A stretch of DNA of 49,031 bases, taken from positions 1 to 49,031 of the forward strand of contig JAFTID010000085.1 in NCBI GenBank assembly GCA_017457085.1, given 5' to 3'. Position numbers and translations under genes: made by a program. The stretch's first letter is position 1; each line of letters opens with the position of its first letter. Under the pieces are notes generated by a model. That model worked only from the letters and a program-made list of their open reading frames with translations. It ran no database searches and was not told the DNA's origin. Shown piece by piece: positions 1-7,531 of the stretch. The stretch is from Phascolarctobacterium sp. (GTDB taxonomy: Bacteria; Bacillota; Negativicutes; Acidaminococcales; Acidaminococcaceae).

Positions 1-27
1 AGCTATCCTTATATAAGGATAGCTTTT
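1..27. terminator. Perfect 24-nt palindrome followed by T residues
   Basis: Bases 1-24 form a perfect dyad with 12-nt arms, followed by TTT at 25-27. It lies just beyond the stop codon of the minus-strand gene at 31-174 and may end that gene, an upstream plus-strand gene outside the window, or both. The left context is cut off, so the T-tract on the minus strand cannot be seen. Confidence 0.55.
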
Positions 28-30
28 CTG

Positions 31-174
31 TTACATATTCGCCTTTTCGTTAATATAATCTATTACAGACTGTTTTGGTATCTTCCAACGATTTTTTAGA
101 CGGAAGCATTTTATTTCTCCATTTCGGAAAAGGTCATAGGCTGCGATTCTTGGCTTTAAGATTATTGCTTTCAT
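31..174 (-). CDS. Small excisionase/MerR-type helix-turn-helix protein, N-terminally short (47 aa)
   Basis: The 47-residue product matches the second half of the HTH_17/excisionase DNA-binding module: a recognition-helix-like stretch, then GEIKCFRLKNRWKIP and an IDYI helix. This corresponds to the usual 'YRLIRSGEL...RIGRRWRIPKEALIEYL' pattern. The start chosen is the ATG at 172-174, preceded on the minus strand by AAAAGGAGC with normal spacing; a longer frame to 270 has no such ribosome-binding site. The first helix normally found in this fold (the 'EAAELLGVS' part) is missing, so the protein may be a truncated remnant, a very short regulator, or one that works as a partner of another protein. 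Such domains act as DNA-binding regulators or excisionases near mobile elements, but no integrase is visible here. The fold assignment is fairly secure; the role is unknown. Confidence 0.55.
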   Translation of the reverse strand: MKAIILKPRIAAYDLFRNGEIKCFRLKNRWKIPKQSVIDYINEKANM

Positions 175-408
175 TGATAGAGCTCCTTTTGGATAGAAAT
201 AATTAATAAACATCCCAGGACATAAGTACCTAGAGGTGATTTTAAATAAGTATAATTTAAGTAGTAGCACGGATATTAATTTATGTGGGTCAATGATTGG
301 TAAAAGGCATTAACCATTATTCTGCATTTGCTTTCTCATTTAATGGATTCTTTTATTGTTAAATACTGTAATAACCAAAGAGGTTTGCATATGGTGCTTT
401 ATTGATGA

Positions 409-433
409 TTTAGTAACCGTTTAGTAACCGTTT
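409..433 (+). repeat. Tandem 11-bp direct repeat
   Basis: The unit TTTAGTAACCG occurs twice back to back (409-419 and 420-430), followed by the first three bases of a third copy. No function can be assigned; iterons, regulator sites or replication slippage are all possible. Confidence 0.6.
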
Positions 434-622
434 GGATAAAGGATATGATTTGTTAGCAAAATGTACTATTTCTGTGTTTTAGTGACGTACAAAGATTGTG
501 ACTTAAAATGATGAAAACGTACACCAGGACTGGGTTTTTAGTGATTTTAAATTTGTAAGCTTATAAATCAGTGCTTCCCCTGCGAGTGGTTTTCTCTTTG
601 TGTATGTCGAAACAAACTACTC

Positions 623-651
623 TTGGAAGATATTAACGTGTTTGATAAAAT
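623..651 (+). promoter_or_regulatory. Sigma-A-type promoter for the cyclase-family gene
   Basis: The -35 TTGGAA (623-628) and -10 TAAAAT (646-651) are separated by 17 bp, and a TG at 643-644 gives an extended -10. It lies 64 bp upstream of the start at 716. Confidence 0.5.
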
Positions 652-715
652 AAAAGTATGCAAAATAGGAAGCTACTCAATTTAGCTAGCAAATAAATTT
701 TACTGGAGGTTTGCC

Positions 716-1318
716 ATGAAAATTTATGATATATCCCAAGAGGTCTTGAGTGGGGAGGTTTATCCCGGAGATCCTGCTCCTCAAAGTGAATTGCTTTCTG
801 ATATGAGCAAGGGTGATTTGTATAATTTAACTGCTTTTAGTATGTGCGCACATAATGGCACCCACGTTGATGCTCCCTTTCATTTTTTGCAAGAGGGTAA
901 AACTGTAGAGAAAGTTTTACTGGAAACTTTTGTTGGCCCTGCCTACGTAGTAGAGCATCACGGCATTGTTACTGCAGAGGATGCAGAGGAGATTTTGGAA
1001 AAAGCAGAGCAAAAGAATTGGGAAGCCATGGAGCGCATCTTAATCAAAGGCAAGGCAGAAGTTTCCTTGGAAGCAGCAGAAGTCTTTGCTTCCGCAGGTA
1101 TTTTACTTTTGGGGAATGAGTCTCAAACTGTGGGACCAATGGACGCGCCGATGGCAGTGCATCAAACTTTGCTTGGGGCAGAAGTAGTTTTATTGGAAGG
1201 AATTCGTTTAGGGGAAGTTCCCGAAGGAGCTTATCTTCTGAACGCAGCACCTCTTAATTTGACAGGAGCAGATGGTGCTCCTTGTAGAGCAATCCTTATG
1301 GAATTGCCACGTTGGTGA
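716..1318 (+). CDS. Cyclase-family (kynurenine formamidase-like) metal-dependent hydrolase
   Basis: This 200-aa protein belongs to the cyclase family (PF04199) that includes bacterial kynurenine formamidase, isatin hydrolase and polyketide cyclases. The family signature HNGTHVDAPFHF is at residues 46-57, giving the metal-binding His46, His50 and Asp52, and a YPGD motif near residue 17 is also typical. Length fits the small (about 200-aa) branch. The ATG at 716 follows a good ACTGGAGG site. It is a single-gene unit with its own promoter. No tryptophan-degradation genes lie nearby, so KynB activity should not be assumed; family members hydrolyse N-formyl or cyclic amide/ester bonds. The family call is secure, the substrate is unknown. 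Confidence 0.85.
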   Translation: MKIYDISQEVLSGEVYPGDPAPQSELLSDMSKGDLYNLTAFSMCAHNGTHVDAPFHFLQEGKTVEKVLLETFVGPAYVVEHHGIVTAEDAEEILEKAEQKNWEAMERILIKGKAEVSLEAAEVFASAGILLLGNESQTVGPMDAPMAVHQTLLGAEVVLLEGIRLGEVPEGAYLLNAAPLNLTGADGAPCRAILMELPRW

Positions 1319-1369
1319 AAAAAGTTTTAACTAACGGAGAATTATTTTCAATTTCTTCACAAAAACCTA

Positions 1370-1398
1370 TTGCACAAGTGGGATTACTCTGTTATAAT
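1370..1398 (+). promoter_or_regulatory. Strong sigma-A promoter for the secreted-protein gene
   Basis: TTGCAC (1370-1375) and a perfect TATAAT (1393-1398) with a 17-bp spacer, about 60 bp upstream of the ATG at 1459. Confidence 0.8.
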
Positions 1399-1458
1399 TA
1401 AGAAAACAAAAAACACTGACACACAAAAGTCAGAATAAACTCAAAGGAGTTGAAAATT

Positions 1459-1911
1459 ATGAAAAAAATGATGTTAGGTTTACTCGCAGCAATGGTGATG
1501 AGCGTAGCAATCGAAGCTCCCGTTTCTGCTCACGAATATAATCCCTTCAAAGACGCTTATAAAGTAGCTTCCCATCGTGAAGTTGTTCCCGGTAAAGTAC
1601 AATTTGTATATGTACTGGTAGATGAAAAAGAAGCACCGCTGGCAGGTGCAACCTTGGAATATGTAGACCATGATGGTGTGGTTGAAAGTGTAAAAGCTGA
1701 TGCTGATGGCAAAGTTAGACTTACCTACAGCAAAGGCATGCCCTTCGTACAACTGAGAGGCGTAAAAGTTGACGGCAAACTTCTCCCGGCAATCGGCGAA
1801 GACATCACCGCAGATGCTGATCGCGAAGATGTTCGCAAAGGCGACGTTGACTACTATGTACTGCAAAAAGATTCTCGCAAAGGCGTTGTGTACGTTTTTG
1901 ACGCAGATTGA
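1459..1911 (+). CDS. Secreted small protein of unknown function, predicted beta-sandwich
   Basis: The 150-aa product begins with a signal peptide (basic start, hydrophobic stretch to about residue 20, cleavage probably after the VSA sequence near residue 24), so it is exported to the periplasm or surface. The mature part has a pattern of short beta strands, including VQFVYVLVDEKEAPLAGATL and DGKVRL, resembling transthyretin/CnaB-like or DUF4198-like sandwich domains; no family is firmly recognised. An in-frame TTG at 1450 abuts AAAGGAG and cannot use it, whereas the ATG at 1459 has ideal 9-nt spacing, so that start is chosen. The gene is monocistronic, between a perfect promoter and a strong terminator, which suggests good expression. 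Function unknown; metal or ligand carriage would be a guess. Confidence 0.75.
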   Translation: MKKMMLGLLAAMVMSVAIEAPVSAHEYNPFKDAYKVASHREVVPGKVQFVYVLVDEKEAPLAGATLEYVDHDGVVESVKADADGKVRLTYSKGMPFVQLRGVKVDGKLLPAIGEDITADADREDVRKGDVDYYVLQKDSRKGVVYVFDAD

Positions 1912-1938
1912 GTAAGATAATCTCCCTCCAAACAGAAA

Positions 1939-1972
1939 GAAGTTCCGAGCAAAAACTCGGAACTTCTTTTTT
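1939..1972 (+). terminator. Rho-independent terminator
   Basis: Perfect 11-bp stem (1939-1949 with 1956-1966), 6-nt loop and six T residues, just downstream of the secreted-protein gene. Confidence 0.9.
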
Positions 1973-2053
1973 GCATGTGCAGGTATTTATATTGATGATA
2001 TTGAAATATATAAAGATAGATTTTGTTCGTGAATTTATAAAGGAGGTGGAGGA

Positions 2054-3703
2054 ATGTTATTAGGTATTGACGTGGGTGGTACTTTTACTGATGCTGTTGT
2101 CATTGATAATCAAGAAATTTTGGCGCAGGCAAAGGTTCCTACCAATCACGAGGATGTTTTACAATGTGTTTTGGCGGCGCTTGATAAAGTTTTGTTAGAC
2201 GGAGTTGCGCAAAATTTACAGCGTGTGGTAATTTCCAGTACCATTGTTACCAATGCTTTGACAGAAAATAAAATTGACCCGGTGTTCTTGGCAGTAATGA
2301 CTGGTCCGGGTATGAACGTGAAAGGAAAATTTCCAGTAGAGCCTCATTACGTAAGTGGTTACGTTGACCATCGTGGTAAGATTACAGCCCAGATTGATTG
2401 GACTAAGCATCGTGATTTATTGAACACTAAAGGTAGTGGCGTGTGCGCAGTAAGTGGCAAGTTTGCAGTGCGCCAACCTCAAAATGAATATTTGCTTGAG
2501 TATGAGCTGAAGAAGTGCGGTTATAAAAAAGTTTTCTTAGGTAGCGAGCTAAGTGGTGAGCTGAACTTTGTGCGCCGTACTAACTCTGCGTATTTTGCTG
2601 CAGCTGTTTATAAGGTTTTTGAGAAGTTCTGTCAAAAGGTGCAGCTTGCTTTAGAAAATAGAGGCATTACTACATCCGTACATATTCTAAAAGCTGACGG
2701 AGGAACCTTGCCCTTGAAGGTAGCTTTGGAGCAGCCTGTTGAAACAGTGTTCACTGGTCCTGCGGCTTCCGTTTTGGGAATTGAAGCTTTGGCGGCGCCG
2801 GAAGTTAACAGCATTTCTTTGGACGTAGGCGGTACGACGACGGATATTGCCTTTTGGGAAAATGGTTTGCCCTTAATGGCAAAACGTGGTGCTAGCATCA
2901 ATGGTTATCCTACTGCGGTGCGTGCTTTCCACATGCGTAGTATTGGTATTGGTGGCGATAGTAAAATTACCAAGACTATTGACGGTTACCAAGTTGGTCC
3001 TGAACGTGAAGGTTCTGCTGCTGCCATCGGTGGAAGTGTTGCAACTTTAAGTGATGCTCTGATTGTGGCTGGGTATGTTTCCTTTGGCGAGCCTGCTAAA
3101 TCTTTAGAAGCAATTGCTAAATTGGGCGGTAATCCTGTAATCGAAGCGCGCAAAATTGTAGAAAGTGCTGTGGCGCAGATTACTGCTACCATTAAAGATA
3201 TGTTGGTGGAATGGGCGAAGCAGCCTGTTTACACCGTTGATGATGTTATCCGTGGTACGGAGTTTGAACCTGCCCAATTGATTGGCGTTGGTGGCGGTAG
3301 CCTTGGCTTGGTAAAAGCTGTGGGCGAAGCTATGGCTTTGCCGGTAGAAATTCCTCAAGGGGCAATGGTGGCAAATGCCATTGGTGCGGCGCTGGCAAGA
3401 CCTACTTTATCTGCAGGTTTGCGTGCTGACACCACGGATGGCTATTACATTATTCCGGAAAGTGGAAGACGTGAGCGTTTGCCTAGCGGTTTTGGTCAAC
3501 GTGTTGCTGAAAAGCTTTTGGCAGATTGGCTCCACAAGCAAGCGGCAGATTGGCAGCTTCAGGGACAGGAGGTTGAGCTGATTAGCTGTGAACACTTCCG
3601 TACAATCCATAGCTATTATGATACGGGGGATATTTTCAATTTGCGTATGCAGTTGAAGCCCGGTATTTTACATAAAATTGTTGGCAGGGAGGTAGAATTA
3701 TGA
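2054..3703 (+). CDS. Hydantoinase/oxoprolinase A-family (HyuA-like) ATP-dependent enzyme
   Basis: This 549-aa protein shows the hydantoinase/oxoprolinase N-terminal and A domains with an ASKHA ATPase fold. The phosphate-1 loop is GIDVGGTFTD (residues 4-13), STIVTNAL lies near residue 60, and the second nucleotide loop DVGGTTTD starts at residue 257. Family members couple ATP hydrolysis to opening of hydantoin, 5-oxoproline or similar cyclic substrates, or carboxylate ketones, usually together with a HyuB subunit. No HyuB gene is visible here. It starts at an ATG after AAAGGAGGTGGAGG and overlaps the next gene by 4 bp (ATGA), so it is translationally coupled to the histone-deacetylase-like hydrolase. 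The family call is strong; the substrate is not known, and the missing partner argues against simple naming as HyuA. Confidence 0.85.
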   Translation: MLLGIDVGGTFTDAVVIDNQEILAQAKVPTNHEDVLQCVLAALDKVLLDGVAQNLQRVVISSTIVTNALTENKIDPVFLAVMTGPGMNVKGKFPVEPHYVSGYVDHRGKITAQIDWTKHRDLLNTKGSGVCAVSGKFAVRQPQNEYLLEYELKKCGYKKVFLGSELSGELNFVRRTNSAYFAAAVYKVFEKFCQKVQLALENRGITTSVHILKADGGTLPLKVALEQPVETVFTGPAASVLGIEALAAPEVNSISLDVGGTTTDIAFWENGLPLMAKRGASINGYPTAVRAFHMRSIGIGGDSKITKTIDGYQVGPEREGSAAAIGGSVATLSDALIVAGYVSFGEPAKSLEAIAKLGGNPVIEARKIVESAVAQITATIKDMLVEWAKQPVYTVDDVIRGTEFEPAQLIGVGGGSLGLVKAVGEAMALPVEIPQGAMVANAIGAALARPTLSAGLRADTTDGYYIIPESGRRERLPSGFGQRVAEKLLADWLHKQAADWQLQGQEVELISCEHFRTIHSYYDTGDIFNLRMQLKPGILHKIVGREVEL

Positions 3704-5016
3704 AAAACACTCTCGGTTTAGTATTTTTCCCTGCGTTTGACTGGATGATTAGCCCTACTCACCCCGAAAGGCAGGAGCGTTTATTATACACTCGTGACCA
3801 ATTAGAGGAAGAAGGCTTGTTTGACTGCGAGGAAATTAAGGAGTATCGTCCTCGCTTGGCACAAATAAATGATTTGCAGCGCGCTCACATTGGCGTGCCG
3901 GGAATCGCACGTCTTATTACGCCTGCTCACCTTGCTTCTGCAGGCGGTTGCTTGACTGCCGCTGATGCAGTTATGCGTAAGGAAGTTCAGCGTGCTTTCG
4001 CACTTGTGCGCCCACCCGGACATCATGCCATGCGTGTTGTTCATGGTATTCGCGGATTTTGTACTGTCAATATTGAAGCAATAATGGTAGAATATTTAAG
4101 AAGCAGTTATGGCGTGAAACGTATTGCCGTTATTGATACGGACGTGCATCACGGCGACGGTTCTCAAGATGTGTTCTATCACGATCCTAATACTTTGTAT
4201 ATTTCTTTCCATCAGGACGGACGTACCTTGTATCCGGGAACTGGTTTTCCAGAAGAAGCTGGTAGTCCTGGTGCGTGGGGTACCAATATTAACTTGCCCT
4301 TGTTACCGGGAACTGGTGACGAAGGCTTGCATCGCTTGTACGATGGTTTGATTAGCCATATTTTGGAAGACTTCAAACCGGAGCTTATCATTAACTCCGC
4401 TGGGCAGGACAATCATTTTTCTGACCCCTTGGCTTCCATGGCGGTAACTGCTCAAGGCTATGCACGCCTTGCTGATAAATTGCAGGCAGATATTGCTGTT
4501 CTTGAAGGTGGTTATTCTGTAGAAAGTGCTTTGCCCTATGTTAACACAGGTATCATTTTAGCAATGGCAGGCATGGATTACAGCAAAGTTTTAGAACCGG
4601 ATATGAGCGAACTGCGTAAGCAGGATCCCCGTTGCAATAAGCGTGTTGACCAGCTTATTGAACAGGTGGGTGACTTATATTTTAATCGTGAGCGCACAAA
4701 GAAAGAGCTGCTGAAAAAATGCAATGGCGTTTGGCAGCGTAAGAAACACATTTATTATGATGAAGAAGGTATTCGTGAACAGCAGGTAGAAACCGTACGT
4801 TACTGCAATAGCTGTGGCGGTTACTTTACCATCCAGACTGCGGCAGAAGATACCCGCTTTGGTGACCAAAGTGCGTTTATCGTTTGCTTGCCGCGAGATA
4901 TTTGCCCTAATTGCAGGCAAAAGGCTTATGATGAGGCTTTGCGTGAAAAGAAAACAGGACGTTGGCAATATGTTTTCGTTCAGCAAATTGTGGATGGCTT
5001 CATTGAAACAATTTAG
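3700..5016 (+). CDS. Histone deacetylase superfamily hydrolase with C-terminal zinc ribbon
   Basis: This 438-aa protein is a class I/II HDAC-like (AcuC/acetylpolyamine amidohydrolase) zinc enzyme. All catalytic elements are visible: RPPGHH (104-109, general-base His108/109), the zinc ligands in DTDVHHGDG (Asp148, His150), the third ligand in GQD (Asp237) and the transition-state Tyr272 in EGGY. Family members remove acetyl or related acyl groups from amines. After the catalytic core (about 1-310) comes an unusual tail with Cys369-x2-Cys372 and Cys402-x2-Cys405, which looks like a zinc ribbon, so the protein exceeds the usual 310-390 aa. It overlaps the HyuA-like gene by 4 bp and is followed closely by rdgB. 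The enzyme class is secure; whether the substrate is a protein lysine, a polyamine or a small amide is unknown. Confidence 0.88.
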   Translation: MKNTLGLVFFPAFDWMISPTHPERQERLLYTRDQLEEEGLFDCEEIKEYRPRLAQINDLQRAHIGVPGIARLITPAHLASAGGCLTAADAVMRKEVQRAFALVRPPGHHAMRVVHGIRGFCTVNIEAIMVEYLRSSYGVKRIAVIDTDVHHGDGSQDVFYHDPNTLYISFHQDGRTLYPGTGFPEEAGSPGAWGTNINLPLLPGTGDEGLHRLYDGLISHILEDFKPELIINSAGQDNHFSDPLASMAVTAQGYARLADKLQADIAVLEGGYSVESALPYVNTGIILAMAGMDYSKVLEPDMSELRKQDPRCNKRVDQLIEQVGDLYFNRERTKKELLKKCNGVWQRKKHIYYDEEGIREQQVETVRYCNSCGGYFTIQTAAEDTRFGDQSAFIVCLPRDICPNCRQKAYDEALREKKTGRWQYVFVQQIVDGFIETI

Positions 5017-5029
5017 TGAGGTTTAAACA

Positions 5030-5623
5030 GTGGTTAAAGAATTAGTAATTGCTACCCGCAATATGGGTAAGCTGGAAGAATTTAAAGTATTGATGAAAGA
5101 TTTGGGCATTGATATCAAATGCTTGGCAGACTTTGACGAAATTGAAGAGCCTGCTGAAACTGGTCGTACCTTTGCCGCTAACGCACGTCTGAAAGCAATT
5201 TATTATGCTAAGAAAATAGGCGTACCCTGTATTGCAGATGATAGTGGTTTGGAAGTACAAGCTTTGGACGGTGCTCCCGGTGTACGCAGTGCCCGTTATG
5301 CAGGCGAAAAGGCAACTGATGCTGAAAATAACGAAAAGCTTTTGCATATCATGAAGTTCCAAGTAAAACGTACCTGCCGTTTCCGTTGCGCTCTGGCTGT
5401 GGCTCTGCCTAACGGTAAAGTGCTGAACGAAGTTGACGGTATTTGCGAAGGAATGCTGCTTCACGCTCCTTTGGGCGATGGTGGCTTTGGTTATGACCCC
5501 TTGTTCTGGTCTACTGAATTGCACAAGGGTATGGCAGAAGCATCTGTGCAAGAAAAAAATAAGATTAGCCATAGAGGTAAAGCTATCCGTAAACTGGTAG
5601 CTTTGTGGGACAAAAAGAAATGA
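5030..5623 (+). CDS. rdgB: XTP/dITP diphosphatase (non-canonical purine NTP pyrophosphatase)
   Basis: The 197-aa product is a RdgB/HAM1-family enzyme that hydrolyses XTP, dITP and ITP to the monophosphate, keeping deaminated purines out of nucleic acids. The N-terminal ATRNMGKLEEF motif and the ADDSGLEVQALDGAPGVRSA catalytic segment are both present, as is the C-terminal SHRGKA motif. The start is the GTG at 5030 with GTGAGG upstream. It lies 13 bp after the deacetylase-like gene and overlaps the phosphoesterase gene by 4 bp, so it is part of the same transcriptional run. The rdgB-yfcE-like pair is a common Firmicute arrangement. Confidence 0.95.
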   Translation: MVKELVIATRNMGKLEEFKVLMKDLGIDIKCLADFDEIEEPAETGRTFAANARLKAIYYAKKIGVPCIADDSGLEVQALDGAPGVRSARYAGEKATDAENNEKLLHIMKFQVKRTCRFRCALAVALPNGKVLNEVDGICEGMLLHAPLGDGGFGYDPLFWSTELHKGMAEASVQEKNKISHRGKAIRKLVALWDKKK

Positions 5624-6144
5624 AGATAGGTATCATTGGTGATACTCACGGAAGTCAGCAGGCAATGCGTAAAATTGTGCAGATGCTTCCGCCAGTAGAA
5701 TTAATTTTACATACTGGTGATTACGCTCCTGATGCAAACGTGCTGGAAACATTGACAGGTTTGCCTGTGATTAAGGTGAGTGGTAACTGCGATAGAGACG
5801 GCTTGGCAAATCCTGATGAAATTTTTGAAAAAGAAGGCTTTAATATTTGGTTAACCCATGGTCACAGATATTTTCATCACGGAGAAGTAGGAGAGCTGGC
5901 GTGGTGGGCGCATCGTCTGGAAACAAGTATTGTTGTTTACGGACATACTCACGTTCCCATGGCAAAATGGTTTGGTGATGTGTTGCTGGTTAATCCGGGT
6001 AGTCCTTCCCGTCCCCGCGGTGGCAGTAAGCCTAGCTTTGCAGTGCTTACTTTAAATGAAGGAACCCGTCCTGAAGTGGACTTTTTTGAACTGCCAGTAG
6101 AGGAGCAGAGGCCTTTATTTGGTTTCTGTGCAGATTGTATTTAA
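5620..6144 (+). CDS. YfcE/MJ0936-family metallophosphoesterase
   Basis: The 174-aa product carries the calcineurin-like phosphoesterase motifs in order: GDTHGS at the N-terminus, HTGDYAP, GNCD, a THGHR segment and GHTHVP. These build a two-metal phosphodiesterase centre. The start chosen is the ATG at 5620, which overlaps the rdgB stop (ATGA); the frame can be extended to a GTG at 5605 but that places the start inside rdgB with no ribosome-binding site. Members hydrolyse phosphodiesters in vitro; the physiological substrate is generally unknown. Confidence 0.9.
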   Translation: MKIGIIGDTHGSQQAMRKIVQMLPPVELILHTGDYAPDANVLETLTGLPVIKVSGNCDRDGLANPDEIFEKEGFNIWLTHGHRYFHHGEVGELAWWAHRLETSIVVYGHTHVPMAKWFGDVLLVNPGSPSRPRGGSKPSFAVLTLNEGTRPEVDFFELPVEEQRPLFGFCADCI

Positions 6145-6145
6145 A

Positions 6146-6225
6146 TTTGCACGAGCTAAGTTTTTTAAAATCTTTGCAAGAATTTTGCACGGTTTTTAAG
6201 TTTAGATAAGCAAAAACTTGCAAAG
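6146..6225 (+). promoter_or_regulatory. Repeat-rich candidate operator upstream of malic enzyme
   Basis: An 8-bp direct repeat TTTGCACG occurs at 6146-6153 and 6184-6191. A 9-bp inverted repeat CTTTGCAAG (6172-6180) / CTTGCAAAG (6217-6225) also spans the region, and its right arm overlaps the -35 box at 6218. This suggests binding of a regulator, identity unknown. Confidence 0.4.
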
Positions 6226-6246
6226 ATGTATGATTTAAATTAAAAT
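6218..6246 (+). promoter_or_regulatory. Sigma-A promoter for malic enzyme-fumarase operon
   Basis: TTGCAA (6218-6223) and TAAAAT (6241-6246) with a 17-bp spacer, 48 bp before the start codon at 6295. Confidence 0.6.
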
Positions 6247-6294
6247 GGAAGTGTCACTAGTTACTAAATATTTTAAATTTAGGAGGAACAAAAT

Positions 6295-7521
6295 ATGACC
6301 TTACGTGATGAAGCTATTAAATTACATCTTGATAACAACGGTAAAATTAAAGTTGTTAGCAAAGTACCTATTGAAAATCGCCATGACCTTTCTTTGGCAT
6401 ATACTCCTGGTGTTGCAGAACCCTGCAAAGACATCAAAGAAGATAAAAACCTTTCCTTTGAATATACTTGCCGTGGCAATATGATTGCTGTAGTTTCTGA
6501 TGGTACCCGCGTACTTGGATTGGGCGATATTGGTCCCGAAGCTGGCATTCCTGTAATGGAAGGTAAAGCAGCTCTGTTCAAAACTTTTGCTGACGTTGAT
6601 GCTGTTCCCATTTGCTTGGGTACTAAAGACCCGGACGAAATCGTTAAAACCGTTAAATATCTGGAACCCAACTATTCCGGTATTAACTTGGAAGACATTT
6701 CTTCCCCGAAATGCTATGACGTTGAAGATCGCCTGAAAGAAATCTGCGATATCCCCGTATTCCATGATGACCAACACGGTACTGCAATCGCTTGCCTTTC
6801 TGCTGTAATGGGTGCACTGCGTTACGTTAAAAAAGACTTCAAAACTGCTAAATTCGTAGTTAACGGCTGTGGCGCTGCAGGTAGCGCAATTGGTCGCTTG
6901 CTGGTTAACATGGGCGCAGAAAACGTAACCATGGTTGACCGTTGGGGTACCCTCTATGAAGGCATTGACCAAAAACTTGACCGCATCCAAACTTACCTTG
7001 CAACTGTGACCAATAAAGATAAAGTTGTTGGTACCTTGGCTGATGTAGCTAAAGGCGCTGACGTTTTGATTGGCGTATCTGCTCCTAACGTATTCACCAA
7101 AGAAATTATGCAAAGCATGGCGAAAGATTCCGTTGTATTTGCATTGGCAAATCCTGTTCCGGAAACTACTTACGATTTAGCTAAAGAAGCTGGCGTAGCA
7201 GTTGCTGGTACTGGTCGCAGTGATAGACCTAACCAAGTTAACAACGTAACCGTATTCCCGGGTGTATTCCGTGGCGCTATTGATGTTCGTGCTCGCGCAA
7301 TTACCGAAGATATGAAAGTTGCTGCTGTATGGGCAATCGTTGACTTGATTGACGAAAAAGATCTGCGTGAAGACTATGTTGTTCCCGATGCATTTGACCC
7401 GCGTGTAGCTCCGGCTGTTGCTGCTGCAGTAGCTAAAGTTGCAATCGAAAAAGGTTTAGCTCGTAAAATTGTTGATCCTGAAGAAGTAAAAGCTAATACC
7501 ATGAAACGTGTTGGCCGCTAA
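6295..7521 (+). CDS. NAD(P)-dependent malic enzyme (malate dehydrogenase, decarboxylating)
   Basis: This 408-aa protein is the short bacterial malic enzyme type, lacking the phosphotransacetylase-like extension of MaeB. It converts malate to pyruvate and CO2 with reduction of NAD(P). Visible features are the YTPGVAEPC segment near residue 37, the HDDQHGTA catalytic motif, a Rossmann glycine motif (GCGAAGSA) in the second half, and the ALANPVPE segment. The ATG follows TAGGAGG. It heads an operon with the two fumarase subunits 10 bp further on, linking fumarate, malate and pyruvate in the cytoplasm; in a succinate- or C4-acid-using anaerobe this branch supplies pyruvate. The coenzyme preference cannot be told from the sequence. 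Confidence 0.95.
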   Translation: MTLRDEAIKLHLDNNGKIKVVSKVPIENRHDLSLAYTPGVAEPCKDIKEDKNLSFEYTCRGNMIAVVSDGTRVLGLGDIGPEAGIPVMEGKAALFKTFADVDAVPICLGTKDPDEIVKTVKYLEPNYSGINLEDISSPKCYDVEDRLKEICDIPVFHDDQHGTAIACLSAVMGALRYVKKDFKTAKFVVNGCGAAGSAIGRLLVNMGAENVTMVDRWGTLYEGIDQKLDRIQTYLATVTNKDKVVGTLADVAKGADVLIGVSAPNVFTKEIMQSMAKDSVVFALANPVPETTYDLAKEAGVAVAGTGRSDRPNQVNNVTVFPGVFRGAIDVRARAITEDMKVAAVWAIVDLIDEKDLREDYVVPDAFDPRVAPAVAAAVAKVAIEKGLARKIVDPEEVKANTMKRVGR

Positions 7522-7531
7522 GGAGGCACTT

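Larger units (their letters stand above)
175..715. other. Gene-poor, AT-rich intergenic region
   Basis: No reading frame with a convincing ribosome-binding site was found in this stretch of about 540 bases. It contains the small tandem repeat at 409-433 and the promoter at 623-651 of the following gene. Otherwise nothing recognisable is seen; it could be decayed mobile-element sequence next to the excisionase-like gene. Confidence 0.5.

Noticed and set aside
409..433. Possible CRISPR array
   Set aside because: The two 11-bp units are directly adjacent with no spacers and the unit is too short.
716..1318. Tryptophan catabolism (kynB) assignment
   Set aside because: The family fits, but no kynA or kynU genes are nearby and related cyclase-family enzymes have many substrates.
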